A stretch of DNA of 19,845 nucleotides, taken from Dehalococcoidia bacterium. Its GTDB lineage: Bacteria; Chloroflexota; Dehalococcoidia; UBA2979. The notes under the pieces are model-generated. The model was not told where the DNA came from, ran no database searches, and was given only the letters and a program-made list of their open reading frames with translations. The stretch lies in the NCBI GenBank assembly GCA_004297315.1, contig SCTU01000298.1, positions 1 through 19,845 on the forward strand, read 5' to 3'. Positions 5,412 through 13,671 of the stretch are shown piece after piece. Positions within the stretch are counted from its first letter, which is position 1; every line of letters starts with the position of its first letter. A program made the position numbers and the translations under genes.

Positions 5412-8237
5412 CTACTCCGGTCGCAGCGGCCCCAATGGCTCGCGCCCCTTGCGCTGAACACGTGGCCCGCGCCCGGCCCGCGAGGGCGTCCCAGGGCGCT
5501 CCACGCGTACCGCGCAGGCCTTGAACTCGGGGATGCCCGAGGGCAGGTCCAGCGCGTCGTTCGTCAGGAAGTTGGCGGCAACGCCCCGCAACTGTACGAA
5601 GGGAACGAACAACTCGCCGCGGCGCATCGAGTCCACCACGTGGGCCTCCGCGATGATCTCGCCCCGGCGCGACGCCAGTTGGACTTCCTCGCCGTCGGTG
5701 AAGCCGAGCGCGGCTGCGTCGAGCGGGTGCAGGTCCACCGTGACGGCCGGCACCTGCTCCAGCAGGCCGGGCACCCGCCGCGTGATCACGCCCGTGTGCC
5801 AGTGGTAGAGCGAACGGCCGGTGATCAGCGTGTACGGGAAGCGCTTCGAGGGAAGTTCCGCCGCCGGCGGCCCCTGCTCGACCGCCACGAACTTGCCGCG
5901 CCCGCGCGGGAACTCGGTCTGGAACAGGCGAGGGGTCCCGGGGTGCGTGGCGTCCGGCACCGGCCACTGCAGGCCGCCCTCGCGCTCCAGGCGCGCGTGC
6001 GAGAGTCCCGCGATGATCGGCATCAGCCCCGTCATCTCCTCGAAGATCTCCGTCGAAGATTGCCAGCCGAAGCCAGCCGCGGGGCGCTCCAGCAGCCGCA
6101 GGACGCGCCGCGCGATCTCGGCCGTGATCGCCCAGTCCTCGCGCGCCTCACCGGGCGCGGGGACGATCGGGCGCACGAGTTGCACGCGCCGCTCTGAGTT
6201 CGTGAACGTCCCGTACTTCTCCGCGAACGCCGCCGCCGGCAACACCACGTCCGCGATCTCTGCGGTCTCGTGCATGAAGATGTCCTGCACCACGAGGAAG
6301 TCGAGGCGTCCGAAGGCCTCGCGCGCGTGCGTCAGGTACGGGTCCGAGATCAGCGGGTTCTCGCCGACAACGTACATCGAGTGCAGGCGGCCTTCCAGCA
6401 TCTCTTCGATCATGTGCGTGGCCTGCAGTCCGGGCGTCCGCGGGAACTCTGCGCCCCACGTCGTGGCGTACTTCTCGTGGGCCGGGCCATCGAGGGGTTC
6501 GTAGCCCGGGAGCGTGTTCGGCAGGCAGCCCGAGTCCGAGCAGCCCTGCACGTTGTTCTGGCCGCGCAGCGGGGAGATGCCGTTCCCGGGCCCGCCTACC
6601 TGGCCCGTGAGCAGCGCGAGGTTGATGAGCGCCCGCGCGTTGTCCGTGCCGTTCGTGTGCTGGGTCACGCCCATGCCCCAGCTCAGGCAGGAGCCGCGCG
6701 CGTGGCCCTCGGCGTCCGGTCGAGGCCGCGCGTACAGCCGCGCCGCGCGGCGGATGTCGTCCGCGGCAACGCCCGTGATGGACTCCGCCACCTCCGGGGT
6801 CACCTGCTCCACGACGCGGCGCCACGCCTCGAACCCCTCGGTGCGCGCCGTGACGAAGTCGGGTGCCCACAGGCCCTCCGCGAGGATGACCTGTGCCATC
6901 GCGTTGAACAGCGCCACGTCGGTGCCCGGACGCGGCTGGAGGTGGACCTCGGCCACGTCGCAGAGGTCGATGCGGATCGGGTTCACGACGATCAGCGTCG
7001 CGCCGCGGTCCTCGACGGCGCGTCGCAGCCGCGACGCCACGACAGGGTGGTTCTGCGCCGTGTCGCTGCCGACGACGAGCAGCGTGCCAGCGATGTCGTA
7101 GTCGGCGTAGGAGTTCGAGGTCGCGCCGGAGCCGACCTGTTCCTGCAACGCGACGACCGAGGGCGCGTGACACAGTCGTGAGCAGTGGTCGATGTTGTTC
7201 GTCCCCATCACGGCGCGCGTGAACTTCTGCACCACGTAGCCGTCCTCGTTCGTCGCTTTCGCTGAGGCGATCGCCGCGAACGAGCCGAGGCTCGCCGCGA
7301 ACCTCCGCGCGACAAGGTCGAGTGCGTCGTCCCACGTCGCGGGCTGGAGCCGCCCATCGCGCCGCACGAGCGGCTGGGTGAGCCGGTCGGGCGCGTGCAC
7401 GAAGTCGAGGCCGAAGCGCCCCTTCACGCAGGTCATCCCCTGCGACGATCCGTTCTCCGGTACGCCGTCGACCCACACGATGCGTCCCCCACGCTCGTGT
7501 ACGCGCAGCCCACAGCCGACGCCGCAGTACGGGCACGTCGTCTCGGTGACGGTCGTCGCGGGCGCCCGCGCCGAGAGGCGCGCGGGGACGCCGTGCTTGG
7601 GGAGGAGCGCGCCGGTCGGGCATTGCGAGACGCACTGGCCGCAAGACGTGCAGATCGATTCATCCCACAACGTGTCGAACGCGATGCCGATGTGCGCCGT
7701 ACTGCCTCGACCGTTGATCCCAATCGCGCCGATGTGCTGCGTGCGCTGGCAGGCGTCCACGCAGCGGCTGCAGAGGATGCAGTCCGCCATGTCGAGCGTG
7801 AAGAAGATGTTGCTCTCGTCGCGTGGCGCCCGCGGCCGCGGCTCGTAGGTCGAGATATCGATGCCGTGCGACGCCGCGTGCTGCGCCGCCTGCCCGCGCC
7901 CGCGTCCGTCCGCGGACATCCCGACCGTGAGATCGAGGACGCCGCGCCGGACGCGCGCCGCCCGCTCGCTCGTCGTACGGACCGTCTGCCCCTCGGCCGC
8001 GGGAGTGTGGCAGGCCGCCACGAGTCGCCCCTGTCCGTCGACCTCCACGAGGCACGTACGGCACGCCCCAAGCGGCGCGCGTGCCTCAGGCTTGCACAGG
8101 TGCGGCAAGTCGACGGACGCAGCCTGCACCGCCTCCAGCAGCATCGCCCCGCGCGGCACGTGCACCTCAACGCCGTCGACGCGAAGCGTGACCGGCGCCT
8201 CCACCACAGGCAGCATCCCGCCGGCGGTCGAGGTCAT
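5412..8237 (-). CDS. fdsA: Formate dehydrogenase, molybdopterin (FdsA/FdhF-like) catalytic subunit
   Basis: 941 residues. It oxidises formate to CO2 at a molybdenum/tungsten bis-pterin centre. Domains: [2Fe-2S] ferredoxin with C48, C59, C62, C76; two ferredoxin [4Fe-4S] sites C153/C156/C159/C163 and C196/C199/C202/C206; the MopB [4Fe-4S] site C235/C238/C242/C270 with K272 in the CVKG motif; the catalytic region NIDHCSRLCHAPS with C356 where some enzymes have selenocysteine; GQNNVQG near 559-565; and a C-terminal pterin-binding domain from about residue 800 (LITGRSLYHWHTG). The order of central motifs closely follows E. coli FdhF. Between C76 and C153 the His-Cys3 cluster usual in NuoG/FdsA proteins is absent: no cysteine occurs there. 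ATG 8237 overlaps the fdsB stop as ATGA; the open frame further upstream is a shadow of fdsB. The C-terminus ends in a basic tail. Confidence 0.93.
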   Translation of the reverse strand: MTSTAGGMLPVVEAPVTLRVDGVEVHVPRGAMLLEAVQAASVDLPHLCKPEARAPLGACRTCLVEVDGQGRLVAACHTPAAEGQTVRTTSERAARVRRGVLDLTVGMSADGRGRGQAAQHAASHGIDISTYEPRPRAPRDESNIFFTLDMADCILCSRCVDACQRTQHIGAIGINGRGSTAHIGIAFDTLWDESICTSCGQCVSQCPTGALLPKHGVPARLSARAPATTVTETTCPYCGVGCGLRVHERGGRIVWVDGVPENGSSQGMTCVKGRFGLDFVHAPDRLTQPLVRRDGRLQPATWDDALDLVARRFAASLGSFAAIASAKATNEDGYVVQKFTRAVMGTNNIDHCSRLCHAPSVVALQEQVGSGATSNSYADYDIAGTLLVVGSDTAQNHPVVASRLRRAVEDRGATLIVVNPIRIDLCDVAEVHLQPRPGTDVALFNAMAQVILAEGLWAPDFVTARTEGFEAWRRVVEQVTPEVAESITGVAADDIRRAARLYARPRPDAEGHARGSCLSWGMGVTQHTNGTDNARALINLALLTGQVGGPGNGISPLRGQNNVQGCSDSGCLPNTLPGYEPLDGPAHEKYATTWGAEFPRTPGLQATHMIEEMLEGRLHSMYVVGENPLISDPYLTHAREAFGRLDFLVVQDIFMHETAEIADVVLPAAAFAEKYGTFTNSERRVQLVRPIVPAPGEAREDWAITAEIARRVLRLLERPAAGFGWQSSTEIFEEMTGLMPIIAGLSHARLEREGGLQWPVPDATHPGTPRLFQTEFPRGRGKFVAVEQGPPAAELPSKRFPYTLITGRSLYHWHTGVITRRVPGLLEQVPAVTVDLHPLDAAALGFTDGEEVQLASRRGEIIAEAHVVDSMRRGELFVPFVQLRGVAANFLTNDALDLPSGIPEFKACAVRVERPGTPSRAGRGPRVQRKGREPLGPLRPE

Positions 8238-9712
8238 CGTGAGGCCTCCCGCTCGAACGCCTCCGGGAACAGCGCCAGCGCCGAGGCGACCGGACGTCCG
8301 GCCATGCCCCCCAGCTGGCAGAGCGAGGCCTCCGTCATCACCTCGATCAGCGCGTCGATCTGCTCGCGGTTCGCGGTCGCGTCTTCGAGCAGCGCGACCA
8401 AGCGAGGCGCGCCTTCGCGGCAGGGCGTGCACTCGCCGCACGACTCGCGCGCGTTGTAGGCGGCGAGTCCGCGCGTGACCCGCGCGATGTCGGCGTCGAG
8501 CGGCAGCACGACGACGCCGCCTGCGCCGAGGCCGCGCATCTCCAGCGGCTCCTCGAACTCCTCGGCCAGCACGAACCGGCCCGACGGCCCGCCGAGCAGG
8601 AGCGCGCGCACGCGCTGCGGGTTCGCGCCCGCCGCGGCGAGGACGCCCGACCACGCGGTCGCGCCGTCGACAGGCACCTCGTACAGGCCGGGACGCGGGA
8701 GCGCGCCGGAGAGCGAGAGCAACTTCGTCGGCGGAGGCGGACCGTCGTAGACGGTGGTCACGGCACAGAGCGTCTCGACGTTGTTGATCACCGTCGGGCG
8801 GTCGAAGAGCCCTCGGTCAGTCGCGAACGGCGGCCGCAGCCGAGGCACCGGCCGTTCGCCCTCGACGCTGTTGAGGATCACCGACTCCTCGCCGCAGACG
8901 TAGCCGCCCGCGCCCGAGCGCACCTCGATCTCCACGCCCGCACCGCCGAGGGCGCTCCCGTCGAGCAGCCCGGCATCGCGCGTCTGCGCCACGGCGGCCT
9001 CGACAGCGCGGCGGGCATAGCGCGCCTGTCCGTTGATGTAGATCACGGCGCGCGCGACCCCTACCGCGTGCGCGGCGATCAGGATCCCTTCGATCAGGCG
9101 GTGCGGATCGCCCTCTAGCAGATGCCGATCCTTGAAGACGCCCGGCTCGCCCTCCTCGGCGTTGACGACGAGGATGCGCGGCGCCGGGTTCTGCGCCGCG
9201 AGCCGCCACTTCTGTGCCGTCGCGAAATGCGCGCCACCGCGCCCCGTCAGGCTCGCCTTCTGCACCGCCTCGATCACGTCGGCCGGCTTCTGCTGCAGCG
9301 CGTGCGCCGCCGCTAGATATGCGCCCTGCGCCAGTGCATCCGCCAGCGAGCCGTCGAGGTGCCCGACGCGCGCCAGGAGTCCGCGTTCGCCGCTCCCCGC
9401 GTAGTCGTCTTCGCACGCGCCGTCGATGCAGGTGAGCAGAGGCTCGAGCGGCTCACGGTCAAGCCGCGCGAAGCGGTGCCGGTGCCCTGGCCGCACGACG
9501 GTGGCCGCGGGTGTGGCCCAGCACGCGCCGTCGCACGCCGTTTCGACCGCAAGCGCGGCACGCGGGCCGAGCGCCGCCCGCAACGAATCGAGGACACGCG
9601 TAGACTCGACAGCGTCGCCACAGGTGCCTCGATGTACGAGCACGCGCGTCGAAGGCGGCGCGGTGAAGCGGGCGCGAAGCCGCGCGAGCGCCGGCGCCGC
9701 TACGGGGGTCAC
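8234..9712 (-). CDS. fdsB: NAD-dependent formate dehydrogenase, NuoF-like flavoprotein (FdsB) subunit
   Basis: 492 residues. It carries FMN and passes electrons from the iron-sulfur chain to NAD+. A thioredoxin-like N-terminal domain (about 20-95) has C31, C60 and C64. The NuoF core shows the nucleotide site GRGGAHF (157-163), the FMN-site run NAEEGEPGVFKDR (184-196), GAGGYVCGEES (267-277), INNVETL and the [4Fe-4S] ligands C425, C428, C431 (SCGECTPC) and C465. Two sites differ from the common consensus: histidine replaces glycine in GRGGAGF, and NAEEGEPG replaces NADEGEPG. GTG 9712 overlaps the fdsG stop (GTGA), and the stop overlaps fdsA (ATGA), so the three subunits are probably translationally coupled. 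Separate HoxF or HndC identity is less likely because a formate dehydrogenase subunit follows. Confidence 0.92.
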   Translation of the reverse strand: MTPVAAPALARLRARFTAPPSTRVLVHRGTCGDAVESTRVLDSLRAALGPRAALAVETACDGACWATPAATVVRPGHRHRFARLDREPLEPLLTCIDGACEDDYAGSGERGLLARVGHLDGSLADALAQGAYLAAAHALQQKPADVIEAVQKASLTGRGGAHFATAQKWRLAAQNPAPRILVVNAEEGEPGVFKDRHLLEGDPHRLIEGILIAAHAVGVARAVIYINGQARYARRAVEAAVAQTRDAGLLDGSALGGAGVEIEVRSGAGGYVCGEESVILNSVEGERPVPRLRPPFATDRGLFDRPTVINNVETLCAVTTVYDGPPPPTKLLSLSGALPRPGLYEVPVDGATAWSGVLAAAGANPQRVRALLLGGPSGRFVLAEEFEEPLEMRGLGAGGVVVLPLDADIARVTRGLAAYNARESCGECTPCREGAPRLVALLEDATANREQIDALIEVMTEASLCQLGGMAGRPVASALALFPEAFEREASR

Positions 9713-10191
9713 GAGGCTACCTCTTGAGAGGCGGCAGCGAGGCGCGCCCGCAGGCCGTCTGGCGTCGCGCGGCCGTGGAGGCGCTCCTGCGGGTCGACCA
9801 CGACCGGCGCCAGCGCGCAGAGGAACTGGCAATCGGTCCGCCGTGCATGCTCGCCCGCCGACTGGATCAGCGCTCCGGCTCCCGCGAGGTCACAAGCGAC
9901 TCCGGTGCAGACGTGCCAGGCCGTCGGGTCGGGACGCTCCAACCGCAGTTCCGAATAAGCGGTCGTCGTCGCGTGGACCTCGGACACCGGCACACGTATC
10001 CACGCCGCGACCCGTTCGATCGCCGGGCGCGGCAGCCAGCCGAGGGCGTGCTGGACCTCCAGAAGCGCGGGCAGCAACGACGTCTTCGCGCGCGGGAGCG
10101 CCTCAACGGCGCGCGCGGCTTCCGCGATCCGCTCGACGGCGTCCGGCGCGTCGTCGCTATACGGGGGCCTCTCAGAAGACGCGGTGGCCAT
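9709..10191 (-). CDS. fdsG: NAD-dependent formate dehydrogenase, NuoE-like [2Fe-2S] (FdsG) subunit
   Basis: 160 residues, the usual NuoE length. After a helical N-terminal domain (SLLPALLEVQHALGWLP, then VSEVHATTTAYSELRL) comes the thioredoxin-fold [2Fe-2S] domain with ligands C95 and C100 (HVCTGVAC) and C121 and C125 (CQFLC), the family's CxxxxC...CxxxC pattern. It should form the diaphorase module with FdsB. ATG 10191 is preferred over an ATG at 10287 because the upstream extension is proline/glycine-rich without family resemblance and because a TACAAT box ends six bases before 10191. It is first in the fdsGBA operon; no fdsC, fdsD or fdhD lies in the window. Confidence 0.9.
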   Translation of the reverse strand: MATASSERPPYSDDAPDAVERIAEAARAVEALPRAKTSLLPALLEVQHALGWLPRPAIERVAAWIRVPVSEVHATTTAYSELRLERPDPTAWHVCTGVACDLAGAGALIQSAGEHARRTDCQFLCALAPVVVDPQERLHGRATPDGLRARLAAASQEVAS

Positions 10192-10197
10192 GCGCGG

Positions 10198-10203
10198 ATT
10201 GTA
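10198..10203 (-). promoter_or_regulatory. Predicted -10 box of the fdsGBA operon (leaderless)
   Basis: TACAAT on the minus strand, then six bases (CCGCGC), then the ATG at 10191. It is close to the TATAAT consensus and the best of the four start-adjacent boxes here. Transcription would begin at the start codon; no Shine-Dalgarno sequence is present. Confidence 0.5.
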
Positions 10204-10248
10204 GGCCGTGGCACCCCCCGGACCGCCGCCGAGCCGGTATGCCGGGGC

Positions 10249-10254
10249 TATCCT
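10249..10254 (+). promoter_or_regulatory. Predicted -10 box of the DUF385-type oxidoreductase gene
   Basis: TATCCT in the divergent gap with fdsG. A start site near 10261 would leave a leader of about 20 bases that contains a strong ribosome site, AGAGGAGGGAGG, ending about six bases before the GTG at 10281. Unlike the divergent fdsG, this gene therefore looks leadered. Confidence 0.35.
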
Positions 10255-10280
10255 CGACGCAAAGAGGAGGGAGGCGAGGC

Positions 10281-10679
10281 GTGGCAACCGTCGAGGAACG
10301 CTTCGCCGCCGTGCCCTACTGCTACCTGCTCACGGCCGGGCGTCAGTCAGGGCGGCCGCACGAGATCGAGATCTGGTTCGTCGCGCGCGGTGACACGGTC
10401 TACCTGCTGAACGGCGGCGGGAAACGCCCTCCGGGCGAGAGCGACTGGGTGCGCAACCTCCGTGCCGACCCGATGGCACGCCTGCGCATCTCGGGCGTCC
10501 CGTTCATGGCCACGGCACGCTTTCCGGCCGAGGGCAGCCCCGAGGACCGCGAGCATCGCGCGGCGATCGTTGCGAAGTACTCGGGGAGCAAGGATGCGGG
10601 TGACCTGACGGGCTGGCGCGACACCGGCTTCCTCGTCGCCCTCGACCTCACGCCAGCCGAAGGCCGTCCTCCCGGATAG
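10281..10679 (+). CDS. Split-barrel oxidoreductase, DUF385/Ddn nitroreductase type (probably F420-dependent)
   Basis: 132 residues of the PNPOx-like split beta-barrel superfamily. The YLLTAGRQSGRPHEIEIWFV start, the VYLLNGGG strand, the SDWVRNLRADPMARL motif (typically a TTGR..G...WY...NP pattern in Ddn relatives) and the C-terminal GWRDTGFLVALDL fit small deazaflavin-dependent nitroreductase/quinone reductase proteins. A PNPOx-like FMN binder or a haem-handling relative cannot be excluded. GTG 10281 is supported by a strong purine-rich ribosome site just upstream (10263-10274); the frame is open far upstream but only as a shadow of fdsB/fdsG. The last 32 bases overlap the 3' end of sbcC on the other strand. 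Confidence 0.75.
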   Translation: MATVEERFAAVPYCYLLTAGRQSGRPHEIEIWFVARGDTVYLLNGGGKRPPGESDWVRNLRADPMARLRISGVPFMATARFPAEGSPEDREHRAAIVAKYSGSKDAGDLTGWRDTGFLVALDLTPAEGRPPG

Positions 10680-13671
10680 TCGAGGAGTGCGCGTGCTTCT
10701 CGACGTGCACGCGCGAGGGCATCCGCTCCGACAACTCCTCGATGTGTGAGATCACTCCCACCATCCGGTTGCCGTCCGCGAGCGCCTCGAGCCCCTGCAC
10801 CGCGAGGTCGAGCGACTCAGCGTCGAGCGACCCGAAGCCCTCGTCGAGGAAGAGCGACTCCAGCGACACCGCGCCGCCCGTACCGGAGATCTCCGGCAGG
10901 TGCTCGGACAGCGACAGCGCGAGGGCTAGCGAGGCGAGGAAAGTCTCGCCGCCGGAAAGCGTCCGCACCGACCGTTGCTCGTCGCCGTTCTGGTGGTCGA
11001 CGACGAAGAAGTCGCCCTTCTCGGTCGCCAGTTCGTAGCGCCCGGTCGAGAACTGCATCAGCCGCACCGAGGCGTCGCGCGCGAGCATCCCGAGCGACTC
11101 CCGCAGCAAGAAGTCGACGAAATGGTTGCTCTGCAACTCCGTGTGGAGTTGCGCGGCGAGCTGCTGTCGCCCCTCGTGCATCCCGATCGCGGCGACGGTG
11201 GCTGCCGCCTGCTCGGCCTGCTGCTCCGCCTGGACGACGGCCTGGCCGAGGGCGCCCGCCCTGAGCGTCGCCGCCTCTTGCTCCGCCTGGTGCGCGCGCT
11301 GCGCGGCGGCGAGAACCGCCTTCGAGGGCACCTCCTCGCCCATCACAGCGGGCCACTCGACCATCACCGCGCGCTGGGCTTCCTGCTCCGCGTCGCGTTG
11401 CACCAAAAGCCGCGCTCCTCGCTCGCCAGCCGCCGCGCGTGCGGTTTCGACGGCGGCCTGCGCGCTGGCGGCTGAAGCGTCGGCGGCGGCGCATGCCGTG
11501 CGCGCCTTCGCGACCGCGACGTCGAGGGCGCTCGCGCGTGCCGACGCCTGCTCGGCTGCCTCGAACGCAGCCCTGACCGCCGCAGCGTTTCCCTCGACGG
11601 CACCGAGTGCCGCCAGCCGCTGGCGCGCGGCAGCCTCATGCTCGCGCGCGGTGTGCACGGCCTGCCCGCGCAGCGCCACCTCACGCTGCGCGGCATCGGC
11701 TTCGTGGGTTGCCTTCTCGAGCGCGCTCGCCGCTTCCCGCGCGGCATGTTCAGCCGCCGCTTGCGCCTCGATGGCACGCACGAGCACGGCGGGCGACGTC
11801 GCCGGTTCCGCGTCGCCCGGCGTTGTCTCCACCAGCGCGCCGAGTGCGACCTCAAATGCATGCGCCGCAGTCGATGCCTTCGCGGCGGCTTGCTCGGCCT
11901 GCTGGGCGCGCGCGACCGCCTGCTCCGCCGCCTTCTGTTCGCGTTGCGCCTGGCGCGGGAGTTCAGCCAGGGAGACGCCGATGTCAGCCACCAGACGCTC
12001 CACCTCTGCCCGTCGTCCTGTCGCGATGGCGACTGCGCTCGCGCGGGCCTCGACCCGTGCTGCGGCGACCGCTGCGGTCGAAGATGCCGCCGAGGATGCC
12101 GCCGCCGCCTCTCGCAGGATTCTTTCTGCCTCGGCGAGCGCACGCTCCGCCAGATCGAGGTCGCCTTTCGCGTGTTTCGGCGCGGCCGTCAGCACCTCGC
12201 CGCAGATCGGGCAGCGGTCCCCCTTCTTCAGCCCGCGCGAGATCGCCGCCGCAGCGTCTGCCCTGCGCGCAGCCTCGGCCTTCTGGCGGGCCGCCTCGAA
12301 TGCCCGTTCGGCAGCGGTGTGTGCCTTCGCCGCGGCGCCGGCGTCGCGCACAGCCGACTTCGCCTCACGCAGCGCTTCCGCGTGCGCCGCCGCCGCCACG
12401 CGTTCGGCCTCGACCTCGGCAGCGAGGCGCGTCGCGGCCTGGCCGACGGCGAGCGCACGCGCCTCCGCCGCCGCTGCGGCCTCGCGCGCGGCTACCGCCT
12501 CGGCTGTGTGCACCCCGGCCTCCGCGAGGTGCCGGTCGCGGGACGCCACAGCAGCGGCCGCAGCCTCGATCACCTGCGCGACCGCGGTCTCCGCCTTTGT
12601 CTGCGCCTGGAGGCTTACACGCTCCGCCTGCTTCGCTCGGCGCACGGCAGCGCTGGCGGCCGTCTCGGCGTCCGCATTCTGCTTCTCCGCGGTGACGAGG
12701 GCGGCCTGCGCGACCTCGAGATAGCGCTGCGCGGCGTCCCGCTGGTCGAGGAGGGCGACCTGTACGCGCAGCGCCTCGTGCGCTTCGCGGTCGTAGGCGA
12801 GGCGAGCCCGTTCGGCCTCGGCGCGTTTGGCATCTTGCTGTGCCCGCGCCGCCGCCTGCTCCGCCTCGACCAGCGCAGCCGCCGCGAGGTCGGCCGCGCG
12901 TGCGGCCCGCTCAGCCTCCACCCCCGCCTCCGAGGCCGTCCGCTGCGCCGCCTCAAATGCCCGCCAGCGGTCACCGAGGTCGCGCAGCGCCTCAAACCGC
13001 GCGGCGAGCCCCGCCAGGCACGCCAGCGCCTCGACGTGCTCCGAGCGCAGCGCCGCGATCCGCTCTGGCGTCGCGAGGTCGAGCGATGCCAGTTGTGCGC
13101 GCAACGTCTCCGCGCGCGTCTTCGCGTCGCTGGCGCGGCTGCCCGCGATCTGCCGTGCCGCCTCGTAGACGTCGAGGCCGATCAGGCGCGAGAGGATCTC
13201 GCGCCGTTCCTTGGGTTCGCCTCGGAGGAAGGCGTCGAATGCGCCCTGGGGGAGCACCATCGTCCGGGTGAAGGTCGCGTAGTCCATGCCGAGCAGCCGC
13301 TCGACGTGCGCACGCACCTCCGTGGCCTTGTCGGCAAGCGGCTCCCACGCGCCGCTCAGGTCGCGCCGTTCGAGGCGCACACGGCCGGGCCCCTTCACGT
13401 CCGCGCGACGCGCGATGCGGAAGCGGCGGGCGCGCGTCTCAAACTCCAGCAGCACTTGCATCGTCGGAGCGCCCTGCGCGATCAACTGGCCCACGCTCGC
13501 CCCGACGCGCGGCACCTGGCCGAAGAGTGCCCAGGTCATCGCGTCGAGCAGCGACGACTTCCCCGCGCCGGTGGGGCCGGTGATCACGAAGAGTCTGCGC
13601 CCCTCGAAGTCGATCACCGCCGGCTCGCGGAAGGCCGTGAACCCCTGCAGCTCGAGGCGTACCGGTTTCAC
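10648..13671 (-). CDS. sbcC: SbcC/Rad50-family ATPase of the Mre11-Rad50 type nuclease complex
   Basis: 1007 residues, an SMC-like ATPase that binds DNA ends and controls its SbcD/Mre11 partner. The N-terminal half-site has Walker A GPTGAGKSS (32-40), the Q-loop region TMVLPQGAFDAFL (137-149) and GEPKERREIL. Two long alanine- and glutamate-rich coiled coils (about 180-475 and 505-850) flank a zinc hook CPIC (C487, C490). The C-terminal half has the signature LSGGE (905-909), Walker B and D-loop SLFLDEGFGSLD (catalytic E944) and the switch histidine H976 in VISHI. All ATPase motifs are intact. GTG 13671 overlaps the sbcD stop as GTGA, so it is the last gene of the nurA-herA-sbcD-sbcC operon. 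The alanine-rich coiled coil produces long shadow frames on the other strand that are not genes. Confidence 0.95.
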   Translation of the reverse strand: MKPVRLELQGFTAFREPAVIDFEGRRLFVITGPTGAGKSSLLDAMTWALFGQVPRVGASVGQLIAQGAPTMQVLLEFETRARRFRIARRADVKGPGRVRLERRDLSGAWEPLADKATEVRAHVERLLGMDYATFTRTMVLPQGAFDAFLRGEPKERREILSRLIGLDVYEAARQIAGSRASDAKTRAETLRAQLASLDLATPERIAALRSEHVEALACLAGLAARFEALRDLGDRWRAFEAAQRTASEAGVEAERAARAADLAAAALVEAEQAAARAQQDAKRAEAERARLAYDREAHEALRVQVALLDQRDAAQRYLEVAQAALVTAEKQNADAETAASAAVRRAKQAERVSLQAQTKAETAVAQVIEAAAAAVASRDRHLAEAGVHTAEAVAAREAAAAAEARALAVGQAATRLAAEVEAERVAAAAHAEALREAKSAVRDAGAAAKAHTAAERAFEAARQKAEAARRADAAAAISRGLKKGDRCPICGEVLTAAPKHAKGDLDLAERALAEAERILREAAAASSAASSTAAVAAARVEARASAVAIATGRRAEVERLVADIGVSLAELPRQAQREQKAAEQAVARAQQAEQAAAKASTAAHAFEVALGALVETTPGDAEPATSPAVLVRAIEAQAAAEHAAREAASALEKATHEADAAQREVALRGQAVHTAREHEAAARQRLAALGAVEGNAAAVRAAFEAAEQASARASALDVAVAKARTACAAADASAASAQAAVETARAAAGERGARLLVQRDAEQEAQRAVMVEWPAVMGEEVPSKAVLAAAQRAHQAEQEAATLRAGALGQAVVQAEQQAEQAAATVAAIGMHEGRQQLAAQLHTELQSNHFVDFLLRESLGMLARDASVRLMQFSTGRYELATEKGDFFVVDHQNGDEQRSVRTLSGGETFLASLALALSLSEHLPEISGTGGAVSLESLFLDEGFGSLDAESLDLAVQGLEALADGNRMVGVISHIEELSERMPSRVHVEKHAHSSTIREDGLRLA

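Noticed and set aside
7177..7206. Possible selenocysteine site in fdsA
   Set aside because: The catalytic position is encoded by a cysteine codon (RLCH), the frame has no internal TGA, and a selenocysteine insertion element is not needed.
8238..8654. N-terminal extension of fdsA upstream of ATG 8237
   Set aside because: It overlaps the conserved [4Fe-4S] region of fdsB, is arginine-rich without family resemblance, and the ATGA overlap marks the natural start.
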